Source: Ryuthela nishihirai (lineage: Eukaryota > Arthropoda > Arachnida > Araneae > Heptathelidae). From it: 64,000 nucleotides of DNA. The notes beneath the pieces were generated by a model. That model saw only the letters and a program-made list of their open reading frames with translations. It had not been told where the DNA came from and made no database searches. Shown here in pieces: positions 30,968 to 44,500 of the stretch. The stretch's first letter is position 1, and each line of letters starts with the position of its first letter. The stretch is from positions 50,042,691 through 50,106,690 of the forward strand of contig JAWZYU010000025.1 in NCBI GenBank assembly GCA_038380435.1, written 5' to 3'. Position numbers and translations under genes: made by a program.

Positions 30968-33900
30968 GTGAAGTTTCATTCTTTCTTCAGACTCCACTGT
31001 GAAGTTCTTTTTCTTTTCATATCTCCTTATGAAGCTCCATTCTTTCTTCAGACTCTCTTGCGAAGTTTCATTCTTTCTTCAGACTCCACTGTGAAGTTCT
31101 TTGTCTTTTCATATCTCCTTATGAAGCTCCATTCTTTCTTCAGACTCTCTTGTGAAGTTTCATTCTTTCTTCAGACTCCACTGTGAAGTTCTTTTTCTTT
31201 TCATATCTCCTTATGAAGCTCCATTCTTTCTTCAGACTCTCTTGCGAAGTTTCATTCTTTCTTCAGACTCCACTGTGAAGTTCTATTTCTTTTCATATCT
31301 CCTTATGAAGCTCCATTCTTTCTTCAGACACTCTTGTGAAGTTTCATTCTTTCTTCAGATTTCCTTATGAAAGTTCATTCCTTTTATTCAGATCACTTTA
31401 TGAAGCTCCATTCTTCTTTAGAGTCTCTTGTGAAGTTTCATTCTTTCTTCAGACTCCACTGTGAAGTTATTTTACTTTTCATATCTCCTTATGAAGCTCC
31501 ATTCTTTCTTCAGACTCTCTTGTGAAGTTACATTCTTTCTTCAGACTCCACTGTGAAGTTCTTTTTCTTTTCATATCTCCTTATGAAGTTCCATTCTTTC
31601 TTCAGACTCTCTTGTGAAGTTTCATTCTTTCTTCAGACTCCACTGTGAAGTTCTTTTTCTTTTCATATCTCCTTATGAAGCTCCATTCTTTCTTCAGACT
31701 CTCTTGTGAAGTTTCATTCTTTCTTCAGACTCCACTGAGAAGTTCTTTTTCTTTTCATATCTCCTTATGAAGCTCCATTCTTTCTTCAGACTCTCTTGTG
31801 AAGTTTCATTCTTTCTTCAGACTCCACTGTGAAGTTCTTTTTCTTTTCATATCTCCTTATGAAGCTCCATTCTTTCTTCAGACTCTCTTGTGAAGTTTCA
31901 TTCTTTCTTCAGAGTTCCTTATGAAAGTTCATTCCTTTTATTCAGATCACTTTATGAAGCTCCATTCTTCTTTAGAGTCTCTTGTGAAGTTTCATTCTTT
32001 CTTCAGACTCCACTGTGAAGTTCCTTTTCTTTTCATATCTCCTTATGAAGCTCCATTCTTTCTTCAGACTCTCTTGTGAAGTTACATTCTTTCTTCAGAC
32101 TCCACTGTGAAGTTCTTTTTCTTTTCATATCTCCTTATGAAGCTCCATTCTTTCTTCAGACTCTCTTGTGAAGTTTCATTCTTTCTTCAGACTCCACTGT
32201 GAAGTTCTTTTTCTTTTCATATCTCCTTATGAAGCTCCATTCTTTCTTCAGACTCTCTTGTGAAGTTTCATTCTTTCTTCAGACTCCACTGTGAAGTTCT
32301 TTTTCTTTTCATATCTCCTTATGAAGCTCCATTCTTTCTTCAGACTTTCTTGTGAAGTTTCATTCTTTCTTCAGACTCCACTGTGAAGTTCTTTTTCTTT
32401 TCATATCTCCTTATGAAGCTCCATTCTTTCTTCAGACTCTCTTGTGAAGTTTCATTCTTTCTTCAGACTCCACTGTGAAGTTCTTTTTCTTTTCATATCT
32501 CCTTATGAAGCTCCATTCTTTCTTCAGACTCCACTGTGAAGTTCTATTTCTTTTCATATCTCCTTATGAAGCTCCATTCTTTCTTCAGACTCTCTTGTGA
32601 AGTTTCATTCTTTCTTCAGACTCCACTGAGAAGTTCTTTTTCTTTTCATATCTCCTTATGAAGCTCCATTCTTTCTTCAGACTCTCTTGTGAAGTTTCAT
32701 TCTTTCTTCAGACTCCACTGTGAAGTTCTATTTCTTTTCATATCTCCTTATGAAGCTCCATTCTTTCTTCAGACTCTCTTGTGAAGTTTCATTCTTTCTT
32801 CAGACTCCACTGAGAAGTTCTTTTTCTTTTCATATCTCCTTATGAAGCTCCATTCTTTCTTCAGACTCTCTTGTGAAGTTTCATTCTTTCTTCAGACTCC
32901 ACTGTGAAGTTCTTTTTCTTTTCATATCTCCTTATGAAGCTCCATTCTTTCTTCAGACTCTCTTGCGAAGTTTCATTCTTTCTTCAGACTCCACTGTGAA
33001 GTTCTTTGTCTTTTCATATCTCCTTATGAAGCTCCATTCTTTCTTCAGACTCTCTTGTGAAGTTTCATTCTTTCTTCAGACTCCACTGTGAAGTTCTTTT
33101 TCTTTTCATATCTCCTTATGAAGCTCCATTCTTTCTTCAGACTCTCTTGCGAAGTTTCATTCTTTCTTCAGACTCCACTGTGAAGTTCTATTTCTTTTCA
33201 TATCTCCTTATGAAGCTCCATTCTTTCTTCAGACACTCTTGTGAAGTTTCATTCTTTCTTCAGATTTCCTTATGAAAGTTCATTCCTTTTATTCAGATCA
33301 CTTTATGAAGCTCCATTCTTCTTTAGAGTCTCTTGTGAAGTTTCATTCTTTCTTCAGACTCCACTGTGAAGTTATTTTACTTTTCATATCTCCTTATGAA
33401 GCTCCATTCTTTCTTCAGACTCTCTTGTGAAGTTACATTCTTTCTTCAGACTCCACTGTGAAGTTCTTTTTCTTTTCATATCTCCTTATGAAGCTCCATT
33501 CTTTCTTCAGACTCTCTTGTGAAGTTTCATTCTTTCTTCAGACTCCACTGTGAAGTTCTTTTTCTTTTCATATCTCCTTATGAAGCTCCATTCTTTCTTC
33601 AGACTCTCTTGTGAAGTTTCATTCTTTCTTCAGACTCCACTGAGAAGTTCTTTTTCTTTTCATATCTCCTTATGAAGCTCCATTCTTTCTTCAGACTCTC
33701 TTGTGAAGTTTCATTCTTTCTTCAGACTCCACTGTGAAGTTCTTTTTCTTTTCATATCTCCTTATGAAGCTCCATTCTTTCTTCAGACTCTCTTGTGAAG
33801 TTTCATTCTTTCTTCAGAGTTCCTTATGAAAGTTCATTCCTTTTATTCAGATCACTTTATGAAGCTCCATTCTTCTTTAGAGTCTCTTGTGAAGTTTCAT

Positions 33901-36682
33901 TCTTTCTTCAGACTCCACTGTGAAGTTCCTTTTCTTTTCATATCTCCTTATGAAGCTCCATTCTTTCTTCAGACTCTCTTGTGAAGTTACATTCTTTCTT
34001 CAGACTCCACTGTGAAGTTCTTTTTCTTTTCATATCTCCTTATGAAGCTCCATTCTTTCTTCAGACTCTCTTGTGAAGTTTCATTCTTTCTTCAGACTCC
34101 ACTGTGAAGTTCTTTTTCTTTTCATATCTCCTTATGAAGCTCCATTCTTTCTTCAGACTCTCTTGTGAAGTTTCATTCTTTCTTCAGACTCCACTGTGAA
34201 GTTCTTTTTCTTTTCATATCTCCTTATGAAGCTCCATTCTTTCTTCAGACTTTCTTGTGAAGTTTCATTCTTTCTTCAGACTCCACTGTGAAGTTCTTTT
34301 TCTTTTCATATCTCCTTATGAAGCTCCATTCTTTCTTCAGACTCTCTTGTGAAGTTTCATTCTTTCTTCAGACTCCACTGTGAAGTTCTTTTTCTTTTCA
34401 TATCTCCTTATGAAGCTCCATTCTTTCTTCAGACTCCACTGTGAAGTTCTATTTCTTTTCATATCTCCTTATGAAGCTCCATTCTTTCTTCAGACTCTCT
34501 TGTGAAGTTTCATTCTTTCTTCAGACTCCACTGAGAAGTTCTTTTTCTTTTCATATCTCCTTATGAAGCTCCATTCTTTCTTCAGACTCTCTTGTGAAGT
34601 TTCATTCTTTCTTCAGACTCCACTGTGAAGTTCTATTTCTTTTCATATCTCCTTATGAAGCTCCATTCTTTCTTCAGACTCTCTTGTGAAGTTTCATTCT
34701 TTCTTCAGACTCCACTGAGAAGTTCTTTTTCTTTTCATATCTCCTTATGAAGCTCCATTCTTTCTTCAGACTCTCTTGTGAAGTTTCATTCTTTCTTCAG
34801 ACTCCACTGTGAAGTTCTTTTTCTTTTCATATCTCCTTATGAAGCTCCATTCTTTCTTCAGACTCTCTTGCGAAGTTTCATTCTTTCTTCAGACTCCACT
34901 GTGAAGTTCTTTGTCTTTTCATATCTCCTTATGAAGCTCCATTCTTTCTTCAGACTCTCTTGTGAAGTTTCATTCTTTCTTCAGACTCCACTGTGAAGTT
35001 CTTTTTCTTTTCATATCTCCTTATGAAGCTCCATTCTTTCTTCAGACTCTCTTGCGAAGTTTCATTCTTTCTTCAGACTCCACTGTGAAGTTCTATTTCT
35101 TTTCATATCTCCTTATGAAGCTCCATTCTTTCTTCAGACACTCTTGTGAAGTTTCATTCTTTCTTCAGATTTCCTTATGAAAGTTCATTCCTTTTATTCA
35201 GATCACTTTATGAAGCTCCATTCTTCTTTAGAGTCTCTTGTGAAGTTTCATTCTTTCTTCAGACTCCACTGTGAAGTTATTTTACTTTTCATATCTCCTT
35301 ATGAAGCTCCATTCTTTCTTCAGACTCTCTTGTGAAGTTACATTCTTTCTTCAGACTCCACTGTGAAGTTCTTTTTCTTTTCATATCTCCTTATGAAGCT
35401 CCATTCTTTCTTCAGACTCTCTTGTGAAGTTTCATTCTTTCTTCAGACTCCACTGTGAAGTTCTTTTTCTTTTCATATCTCCTTATGAAGCTCCATTCTT
35501 TCTTCAGACTCTCTTGTGAAGTTTCATTCTTTCTTCAGACTCCACTGAGAAGTTCTTTTTCTTTTCATATCTCCTTATGAAGCTCCATTCTTTCTTCAGA
35601 CTCTCTTGTGAAGTTTCATTCTTTCTTCAGACTCCACTGTGAAGTTCTTTTTCTTTTCATATCTCCTTATGAAGCTCCATTCTTTCTTCAGACTCTCTTG
35701 TGAAGTTTCATTCTTTCTTCAGAGTTCCTTATGAAAGTTCATTCCTTTTATTCAGATCACTTTATGAAGCTCCATTCTTCTTTAGAGTCTCTTGTGAAGT
35801 TTCATTCTTTCTTCAGACTCCACTGTGAAGTTCCTTTTCTTTTCATATCTCCTTATGAAGCTCCATTCTTTCTTCAGACTCTCTTGTGAAGTTACATTCT
35901 TTCTTCAGACTCCACTGTGAAGTTCTTTTTCTTTTCATATCTCCTTATGAAGCTCCATTCTTTCTTCAGACTCTCTTGTGAAGTTTCATTCTTTCTTCAG
36001 ACTCCACTGTGAAGTTCTTTTTCTTTTCATATCTCCTTATGAAGCTCCATTCTTTCTTCAGACTCTCTTGTGAAGTTTCATTCTTTCTTCAGACTCCACT
36101 GTGAAGTTCTTTTTCTTTTCATATCTCCTTATGAAGCTCCATTCTTTCTTCAGACTTTCTTGTGAAGTTTCATTCTTTCTTCAGACTCCACTGTGAAGTT
36201 CTTTTTCTTTTCATATCTCCTTATGAAGCTCCATTCTTTCTTCAGACTCTCTTGTGAAGTTTCATTCTTTCTTCAGACTCCACTGTGAAGTTCTTTTTCT
36301 TTTCATATCTCCTTATGAAGCTCCATTCTTCCTTCAGACTCCACTGTGAAGTTCTATTTCTTTTCATATCTCCTTATGAAGCTCCATTCTTTCTTCAGAC
36401 TCTCTTGTGAAGTTTCATTCTTTCTTCAGACTCCACTGAGAAGTTCTTTTTCTTTTCATATCTCCTTATGAAGCTCCATTCTTTCTTCAGACTCTCTTGT
36501 GAAGTTTCATTCTTTCTTCAGACTCCACTGTGAAGTTCTATTTCTTTTCATATCTCCTTATGAAGCTCCATTCTTTCTTCAGACTCTCTTGTGAAGTTTC
36601 ATTCTTTCTTCAGACTCCACTGAGAAGTTCTTTTTCTTTTCATATCTCCTTATGAAGCTCCATTCTTTCTTCAGACTCTCTT
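30968..36682 (+). repeat. Higher-order repeat, 1905-bp period, about 3 copies
   Basis: Markers recur exactly 1905 bp apart. The variant GATTTCCTTATGAAAG starts at 31358, 33263 and 35168. GAGTTCCTTATGAAAG starts at 31912, 33817 and 35722. The variant GACACTCTTG and the TTTGTCTTTTC substitution follow the same spacing. Copies look nearly identical. Confidence 0.93.
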
Positions 36683-36751
36683 GTGAAGTTTCATTCTTTC
36701 TTCAGACTCCACTGTGAAGTTCTTTTTCTTTTCATATCTCCTTATGAAGCT

Positions 36752-39700
36752 CCATTTTTTCTTCAGACTCTCTTGTGAAGTTTCATTCTTTCTTCAGACT
36801 CCACTGTGAAGTTCTTTTTCTTTTCATATCTCCTTATGAAGCTCCATTCTTTCTTCAGACTCTCTTGCGAAGTTTCATTCTTTCTTCAGACTCCACTATG
36901 AAGTTCTATTTCTTTTCATATCTCCTTATGAAGCTCCATTCTTTCTTCAGACTCTCTTGTGAAGTTTCATTCTTTCTTCAGACTCCACTGAGAAGTTCTT
37001 TTTCTTTTCATATCTCCTTATGAAGCTCCATTCTTTCTTCAGACTCTCTTGTGAAGTTTCATTCTTTCTTCAGAGTTCCTTATGAAAGTTCATTCCTTTT
37101 ATTCAGATCACTTTATGAAGCTCCATTCTTCTTTAGAGTCTCTTGTGAAGTTTCATTCTTTCTTCAGACTCCACTGTGAAGTTCTTTTTCTTTTCATATC
37201 TCCTTATGAAGCTCCATTCTTTCTTCAGACTCTCTTGTGAAGTTACATTCTTTCTTCAGACTCCACTGTGAAGTTCCTTTTCTTTTCATATCTCCTTATG
37301 AAGCTCCATTCTTTCTTCAGACTCTCTTGTGAAGTTACATTCTTTCTTCAGACTCCACTGTGAAGTTCTTTTTCTTTTCATATCTCCTTATGAAGCTCCA
37401 TTCTTTCTTCAGACTCTCTTGTGAAGTTTCATTCTTTCTTCAGACTCCACTGTGAAGTTCTTTTTCTTTTCATATCTCCTTATGAAGCTCCATTCTTTCT
37501 TCAGACTCTCTTGTGAAGTTTCATTCTTTCTTCAGACTCCACTGTGAAGTTCTTTTTCTTTTCATATCTCCTTATGAAGCTCCATTCTTTCTTCAGACTT
37601 TCTTGTGAAGTTTCATTCTTTCTTCAGACTCCACTGTGAAGTTCTTTTTCTTTTCATATCTCCTTATGAAGCTCCATTCTTTCTTCAGACTCTCTTGTGA
37701 AGTTTCATTCTTTCTTCAGACTCCACTGTGAAGTTCTTTTTCTTTTCATATCTCCTTATGAAGCTCCATTCTTTCTTCAGACTCCACTGTGAAGTTCTAT
37801 TTCTTTTCATATCTCCTTATGAAGCTCCATTCTTTCTTCAGACTCTCTTGTGAAGTTTCATTCTTTCTTCAGACTCCACTGAGAAGTTCTTTTTCTTTTC
37901 ATATCTCCTTATGAAGCTCCATTCTTTCTTCAGACTCTCTTGTGAAGTTTCATTCTTTCTTCAGACTCCACTGTGAAGTTCTATTTCTTTTCATATCTCC
38001 TTATGAAGCTCCATTCTTTCTTCAGACTCTCTTGTGAAGTTTCATTCTTTCTTCAGACTCCACTGAGAAGTTCTTTTTCTTTTCATATCTCCTTATGAAG
38101 CTCCATTCTTTCTTCAGACTCTCTTGTGAAGTTTCATTCTTTCTTCAGACTCCACTGTGAAGTTCTTTTTCTTTTCATATCTCCTTATGAAGCTCCATTT
38201 TTTCTTCAGACTCTCTTGTGAAGTTTCATTCTTTCTTCAGACTCCACTGTGAAGTTCTTTTTCTTTTCATATCTCCTTATGAAGCTCCATTCTTTCTTCA
38301 GACTCTCTTGCGAAGTTTCATTCTTTCTTCAGACTCCACTATGAAGTTCTATTTCTTTTCATATCTCCTTATGAAGCTCCATTCTTTCTTCAGACTCTCT
38401 TGTGAAGTTTCATTCTTTCTTCAGACTCCACTGAGAAGTTCTTTTTCTTTTCATATCTCCTTATGAAGCTCCATTCTTTCTTCAGACTCTCTTGTGAAGT
38501 TTCATTCTTTCTTCAGACTCCACTGTGAAGTTCTTTTTCTTTTCATATCTCCTTATGAAGCTCCATTCTTTCTTCAGACTCTCTTGTGAAGTTTCATTCT
38601 TTCTTCAGAGTTCCTTATGAAAGTTCATTCCTTTTATTCAGATCACTTTATGAAGCTCCATTCTTCTTTAGAGTCTCTTGTGAAGTTTCATTCTTTCTTC
38701 AGACTCCACTGTGAAGTTCTTTTTCTTTTCATATCTCCTTATGAAGCTCCATTCTTTCTTCAGACTCTCTTGTGAAGTTACATTCTTTCTTCAGACTCCA
38801 CTGTGAAGTTCTTTTTCTTTTCATATCTCCTTATGAAGCTCCATTCTTTCTTCAGACTCTCTTGTGAAGTTTCATTCTTTCTTCAGACTCCACTGTGAAG
38901 TTCTTTTTCTTTTCATATCTCCTTATGAAGCTCCATTCTTTCTTCAGACTCTCTTGTGAAGTTTCATTCTTTCTTCAGACTCCACTGTGAAGTTCTTTTT
39001 CTTTTCATATCTCCTTATGAAGCTCCATTCTTTCTTCAGACTTTCTTGTGAAGTTTCATTCTTTCTTCAGACTCCACTGTGAAGTTCTTTTTCTTTTCGT
39101 ATCTCCTTATGAAGCTCCATTCTTTCTTCAGACTCTCTTGTGAAGTTTCATTCTTTCTTCAGACTCCACTGTGAAGTTCTTTTTCTTTTCATATCTCCTT
39201 ATGAAGCTCCATTCTTTCTTCAGACTCCACTGTGAAGTTCTATTTCTTTTCATATCTCCTTATGAAGCTCCATTCTTTCTTCAGACTCTCTTGTGAAGTT
39301 TCATTCTTTCTTCAGACTCCACTGAGAAGTTCTTTTTCTTTTCATATCTCCTTATGAAGCTCCATTCTTTCTTCAGACTCTCTTGTGAAGTTTCATTCTT
39401 TCTTCAGACTCCACTGTGAAGTTCTATTTCTTTTCATATCTCCTTATGAAGCTCCATTCTTTCTTCAGACTCTCTTGTGAAGTTTCATTCTTTCTTCAGA
39501 CTCCACTGAGAAGTTCTTTTTCTTTTCATATCTCCTTATGAAGCTCCATTCTTTCTTCAGACTCTCTTGTGAAGTTTCATTCTTTCTTCAGACTCCACTG
39601 TGAAGTTCTTTTTCTTTTCATATCTCCTTATGAAGCTCCATTTTTTCTTCAGACTCTCTTGTGAAGTTTCATTCTTTCTTCAGACTCCACTGTGAAGTTC

Positions 39701-41080
39701 TTTTTCTTTTCATATCTCCTTATGAAGCTCCATTCTTTCTTCAGACTCTCTTGCGAAGTTTCATTCTTTCTTCAGACTCCACTATGAAGTTCTATTTCTT
39801 TTCATATCTCCTTATGAAGCTCCATTCTTTCTTCAGACTCTCTTGTGAAGTTTCATTCTTTCTTCAGACTCCACTGAGAAGTTCTTTTTCTTTTCATATC
39901 TCCTTATGAAGCTCCATTCTTTCTTCAGACTCTCTTGTGAAGTTTCATTCTTTCTTCAGACTCCACTGTGAAGTTCTTTTTCTTTTCATATCTCCTTATG
40001 AAGCTCCATTCTTTCTTCAGACTCTCTTGTGAAGTTTCATTCTTTCTTCAGAGTTCCTTATGAAAGTTCATTCCTTTTATTCAGATCACTTTATGAAGCT
40101 CCATTCTTCTTTAGAGTCTCTTGTGAAGTTTCATTCTTTCTTCAGACTCCACTGTGAAGTTCTTTTTCTTTTCATATCTCCTTATGAAGCTCCATTCTTT
40201 CTTCAGACTCTCTTGTGAAGTTACATTCTTTCTTCAGACTCCACTGTGAAGTTCTTTTTCTTTTCATATCTCCTTATGAAGCTCCATTCTTTCTTCAGAC
40301 TCTCTTGTGAAGTTTCATTCTTTCTTCAGACTCCACTGTGAAGTTCTTTTTCTTTTCATATCTCCTTATGAAGCTCCATTCTTTCTTCAGACTCTCTTGT
40401 GAAGTTTCATTCTTTCTTCAGACTCCACTGTGAAGTTCTTTTTCTTTTCATATCTCCTTATGAAGCTCCATTCTTTCTTCAGACTTTCTTGTGAAGTTTC
40501 ATTCTTTCTTCAGACTCCACTGTGAAGTTCTTTTTCTTTTCGTATCTCCTTATGAAGCTCCATTCTTTCTTCAGACTCTCTTGTGAAGTTTCATTCTTTC
40601 TTCAGACTCCACTGTGAAGTTCTTTTTCTTTTCATATCTCCTTATGAAGCTCCATTCTTTCTTCAGACTCCACTGTGAAGTTCTATTTCTTTTCATATCT
40701 CCTTATGAAGCTCCATTCTTTCTTCAGACTCTCTTGTGAAGTTTCATTCTTTCTTCAGACTCCACTGAGAAGTTCTTTTTCTTTTCATATCTCCTTATGA
40801 AGCTCCATTCTTTCTTCAGACTCTCTTGTGAAGTTTCATTCTTTCTTCAGACTCCACTGTGAAGTTCTATTTCTTTTCATATCTCCTTATGAAGCTCCAT
40901 TCTTTCTTCAGACTCTCTTGTGAAGTTTCATTCTTTCTTCAGACTCCACTGAGAAGTTCTTTTTCTTTTCATATCTCCTTATGAAGCTCCATTCTTTCTT
41001 CAGACTCTCTTGTGAAGTTTCATTCTTTCTTCAGACTCCACTGTGAAGTTCTTTTTCTTTTCATATCTCCTTATGAAGCT
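36752..41080 (+). repeat. Higher-order repeat, 1443-bp period, about 3 copies
   Basis: The variant CCATTTTTTCTTCAG starts at 36752, 38195 and 39638 (1443 bp apart). CCACTATGAAG shows the same spacing. CTTTTCGTATCTCC occurs near 39099 and 40542 only, so it is shared by the last two copies and absent from the first. Confidence 0.92.
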
Positions 41081-42393
41081 CCATTCTTTCTTCAGACTCT
41101 CTTGTGAAGTTTCATTCTTTCTTCAGACTCCACTGTGAAGTTCTTTTTCTTTTCATATCTCCTTATGAAGCTCCATTCTTTCTTCAGACTCTCTTGTGAA
41201 GTTTCATTCTTTCTTCAGACTGCACTGTGAAGTTCTATTTCTTTTCATATCTCCTTATGAAGCTCCATTCTTTCTTCAGACTCTCTTGTGAAGTTTCATT
41301 CTTTCTTCAGACTCCACTGAGAAGTTCTTTTTCTTTTCATATCTCCTTATGAAGCTCCATTCTTTCTTCAGACTCTCTTGTGAAGTTTCATTCTTTCTTC
41401 AGACTCCACTGTGAAGTTCTATTTCTTTTCATATCTCCTTATGAAGCTCCATTCTTTCTTCAGACTCTCTTGTGAAGTTTCATTCTTTCTTCAGACTCCA
41501 CTGAGAAGTTCTTTTTCTTTTCATATCTCCTTATGAAGCTCCATTCTTTCTTCAGACTCTCTTGTGAAGTTTCATTCTTTCTTCAGACTCCACTGTGAAG
41601 TTCTTTTTCTTTTCATATCTCCTTATGAAGCTCCATTCTTTCTTCAGACTCTCTTGTGAAGTTTCATTCTTTCTTCAGACTCCACTGTGAAGTTCTTTTT
41701 CTTTTCATATCTCCTTATGAAGCTCCATTCTTTCTTCAGACTCTCTTGTGATGTTTCATTCTTTCTTCAGACTCCACTGTGAAGTTCTTTTTCTTTTCAT
41801 ATCTCCTTATGAAGCTCCATTCTTTCTTCAGACTCTCTTGTGAAGTTTCATTCTTTCTTCAGAGTTCCTTATGAAAGTTCATTCCTTTTATTCAGATCAC
41901 TTTATGAAGCTCCATTCTTCTTTAGAGTCTCTTGTGAAGTTTCATTCTTTCTTCAGACTCCACTGTGAAGTTCTTTTTCTTTTCATATCTCCTTATGAAG
42001 CTCCATTCTTTCTTCAGACTCTCTTGTGAAGTTACATTCTTTCTTCAGACTCCACTGTGAAGTTCTTTTTCTTTTCATATCTCCTTATGAAGCTCCATTC
42101 TTTCTTCAGACTCTCTTGTGAAGTTTCATTCTTTCTTCAGACTCCACTGTGAAGTTCTTTTTCTTTTCATATCTCCTTATGAAGCTCCATTCTTTCTTCA
42201 GACTCTCTTTTGAAGTTTCATTCTTTCTTCAGACTCCACTGTGAAGTTCTTTTTCTTTTCATATCTCCTTATGAAGCTCCATTCTTTCTTCAGACTTTCT
42301 TGTGAAGTTTCATTCTTTCTTCAGACTCCACTGTGAAGTTCTTTTTCTTTTCATATCTCCTTATGAAGCTCCATTCTTTCTTCAGACTCTCTT

Positions 42394-44500
42394 GTGAAGT
42401 TTCATTCTTTCTTCAGACTCCACTGTGAAGTTCTTTTTCTTTTCATATCTCCTTATGAAGCTCCATTCCTTCTTCAGACTCTCTTGCGAAGTTTCATTCT
42501 TTCTTCAGACTCCACTGAGAAGTGCTTTTTCTTTTCATATCTCCTTATGAAGCTCCATTCTTTCTTCAGACTCTCTTGCGAAGTTTCATTCTTTCTTCAG
42601 ACTCCACTGTGAAGTTCTATTTCTATTCATATCTCCTTATGAAGCTCCATTCTTTCTTCAGACTCTCTTGCGAAGTTTCATTCTTTCTTCAGACTCCACT
42701 GAGAAGTTCTATTTCTTTTCATATCTCCTTATGAAGCTCCATTCTTTCTTCAGACTCTCTTGCGAAGTTTCATTCTTTCTTCAGACTCCACTGAGAAGTT
42801 CTTTTTCTTTTCATATCTCCTTATGAAGCTCCATTCTTTCTTCAGACTCTCTTGTGAAGTTTCATTCTTTCTTCAGACTCCACTGTGAAGTTCTTTTTCT
42901 TTTCATATCTCCTTATGAAGCTCCATTCTTTCTTCAGACTCTCTTGTGAAGTTTCATTCTTTCTTCAGAGTTCCTTATGAAAGTTCATTCCTTTTATTCA
43001 GATCACTTTATGAAGCTCCATTCTTCTTTAGAGTCTCTTGTGAAGTTTCATTCTTTCTTCAGACTCCACTGTGAAGTTCTTTTTCTTTTCATATCTCCTT
43101 ATGAAGCTCCATTCTTTCTTCAGACTCTCTTGTGAAGTTTCATTCTTTCTTCAGACTCCACTGTGAAGTTCTTTTTCTTTTCATATCTCCTTATGAAGCT
43201 CCATTCTTTCTTCAGACTTTCTTGTGAAGTTTCATTCTTTCTTCAGACTCCACTGTGAAGTTCTTTTTCTTTTCATATCTCCTTATGAAGCTCCATTCTT
43301 TCTTCAGACTCTCTTGTGAAGTTTCATTCTTTCTTCAGACTCCACTGAGAAGTTCTTTTTCTTTTCATATCTCCTTATGAAGCTCCATTCTTTCTTCAGA
43401 CTCTCTTGTGAAGTTTCATTCTTTCTTCAGACTCCACTGTGAAGTTCTATTTCTTTTCATATCTCCTTATGAAGCTCCATTCTTTCTTCAGACTCTCTTG
43501 TGAAGTTTCATTCTTTCTTCAGACTCCACTGTGAAGTTCTTTTTCTTTTCATATCTCCTTATGAAGCTCCATTCTTTCTTCAGACTCTCTTGTGAAGTTT
43601 CATTCTTTCTTCAGAGTTCCTTATGAAAGTTCATTCCTTTTATTCAGATCACTTTATGAAGCTCCATTCTTCTTTAGAGTCTCTTGTGAAGTTTCATTCT
43701 TTCTTCAGACTCCACTGTGAAGTTCTATTTCTTTTCATATCTCCTTATGAAGCTCCATTCTTTCTTTAGACTCTCTTGTGAAGTTTCATTCTTTCTTCAG
43801 ACTCCACTGTGAAGTTCTTTTTCTTTTCATATCTCCTTATGAAGCTCCATTCCTTCTTCAGACTCTCTTGCGAAGTTTCATTCTTTCTTCAGACTCCACT
43901 GAGAAGTGCTTTTTCTTTTCATATCTCCTTATGAAGCTCCATTCTTTCTTCAGACTCTCTTGCGAAGTTTCATTCTTTCTTCAGACTCCACTGTGAAGTT
44001 CTATTTCTATTCATATCTCCTTATGAAGCTCCATTCTTTCTTCAGACTCTCTTGCGAAGTTTCATTCTTTCTTCAGACTCCACTGAGAAGTTCTATTTCT
44101 TTTCATATCTCCTTATGAAGCTCCATTCTTTCTTCAGACTCTCTTGCGAAGTTTCATTCTTTCTTCAGACTCCACTGAGAAGTTCTTTTTCTTTTCATAT
44201 CTCCTTATGAAGCTCCATTCTTTCTTCAGACTCTCTTGTGAAGTTTCATTCTTTCTTCAGACTCCACTGTGAAGTTCTTTTTCTTTTCATATCTCCTTAT
44301 GAAGCTCCATTCTTTCTTCAGACTCTCTTGTGAAGTTTCATTCTTTCTTCAGACTCCACTGTGAAGTTTTTTTTCTTTTCATATCTCCTTATGAAGCTCC
44401 ATTCTTTCTTCAGACTCTCTTGTGAAGTTTCATTCTTTCTTCAGACTCCACTGAGAAGTTCTTTTTCTTTTCATATCTCCTTATGAAGCTCCATTCTTTC
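42394..44500 (+). repeat. Higher-order repeat, 1384-bp period, about 1.5 copies
   Basis: Variants CATTCCTTCTTCAG, GAGAAGTGCTTTTTC and TTCTATTTCTATTC occur in the same order in two blocks 1384 bp apart (for example about 42465 and 43849). Between them lie ordinary monomers and two GAGTTCCTTATGAAAG markers (42968, 43614). Confidence 0.88.
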
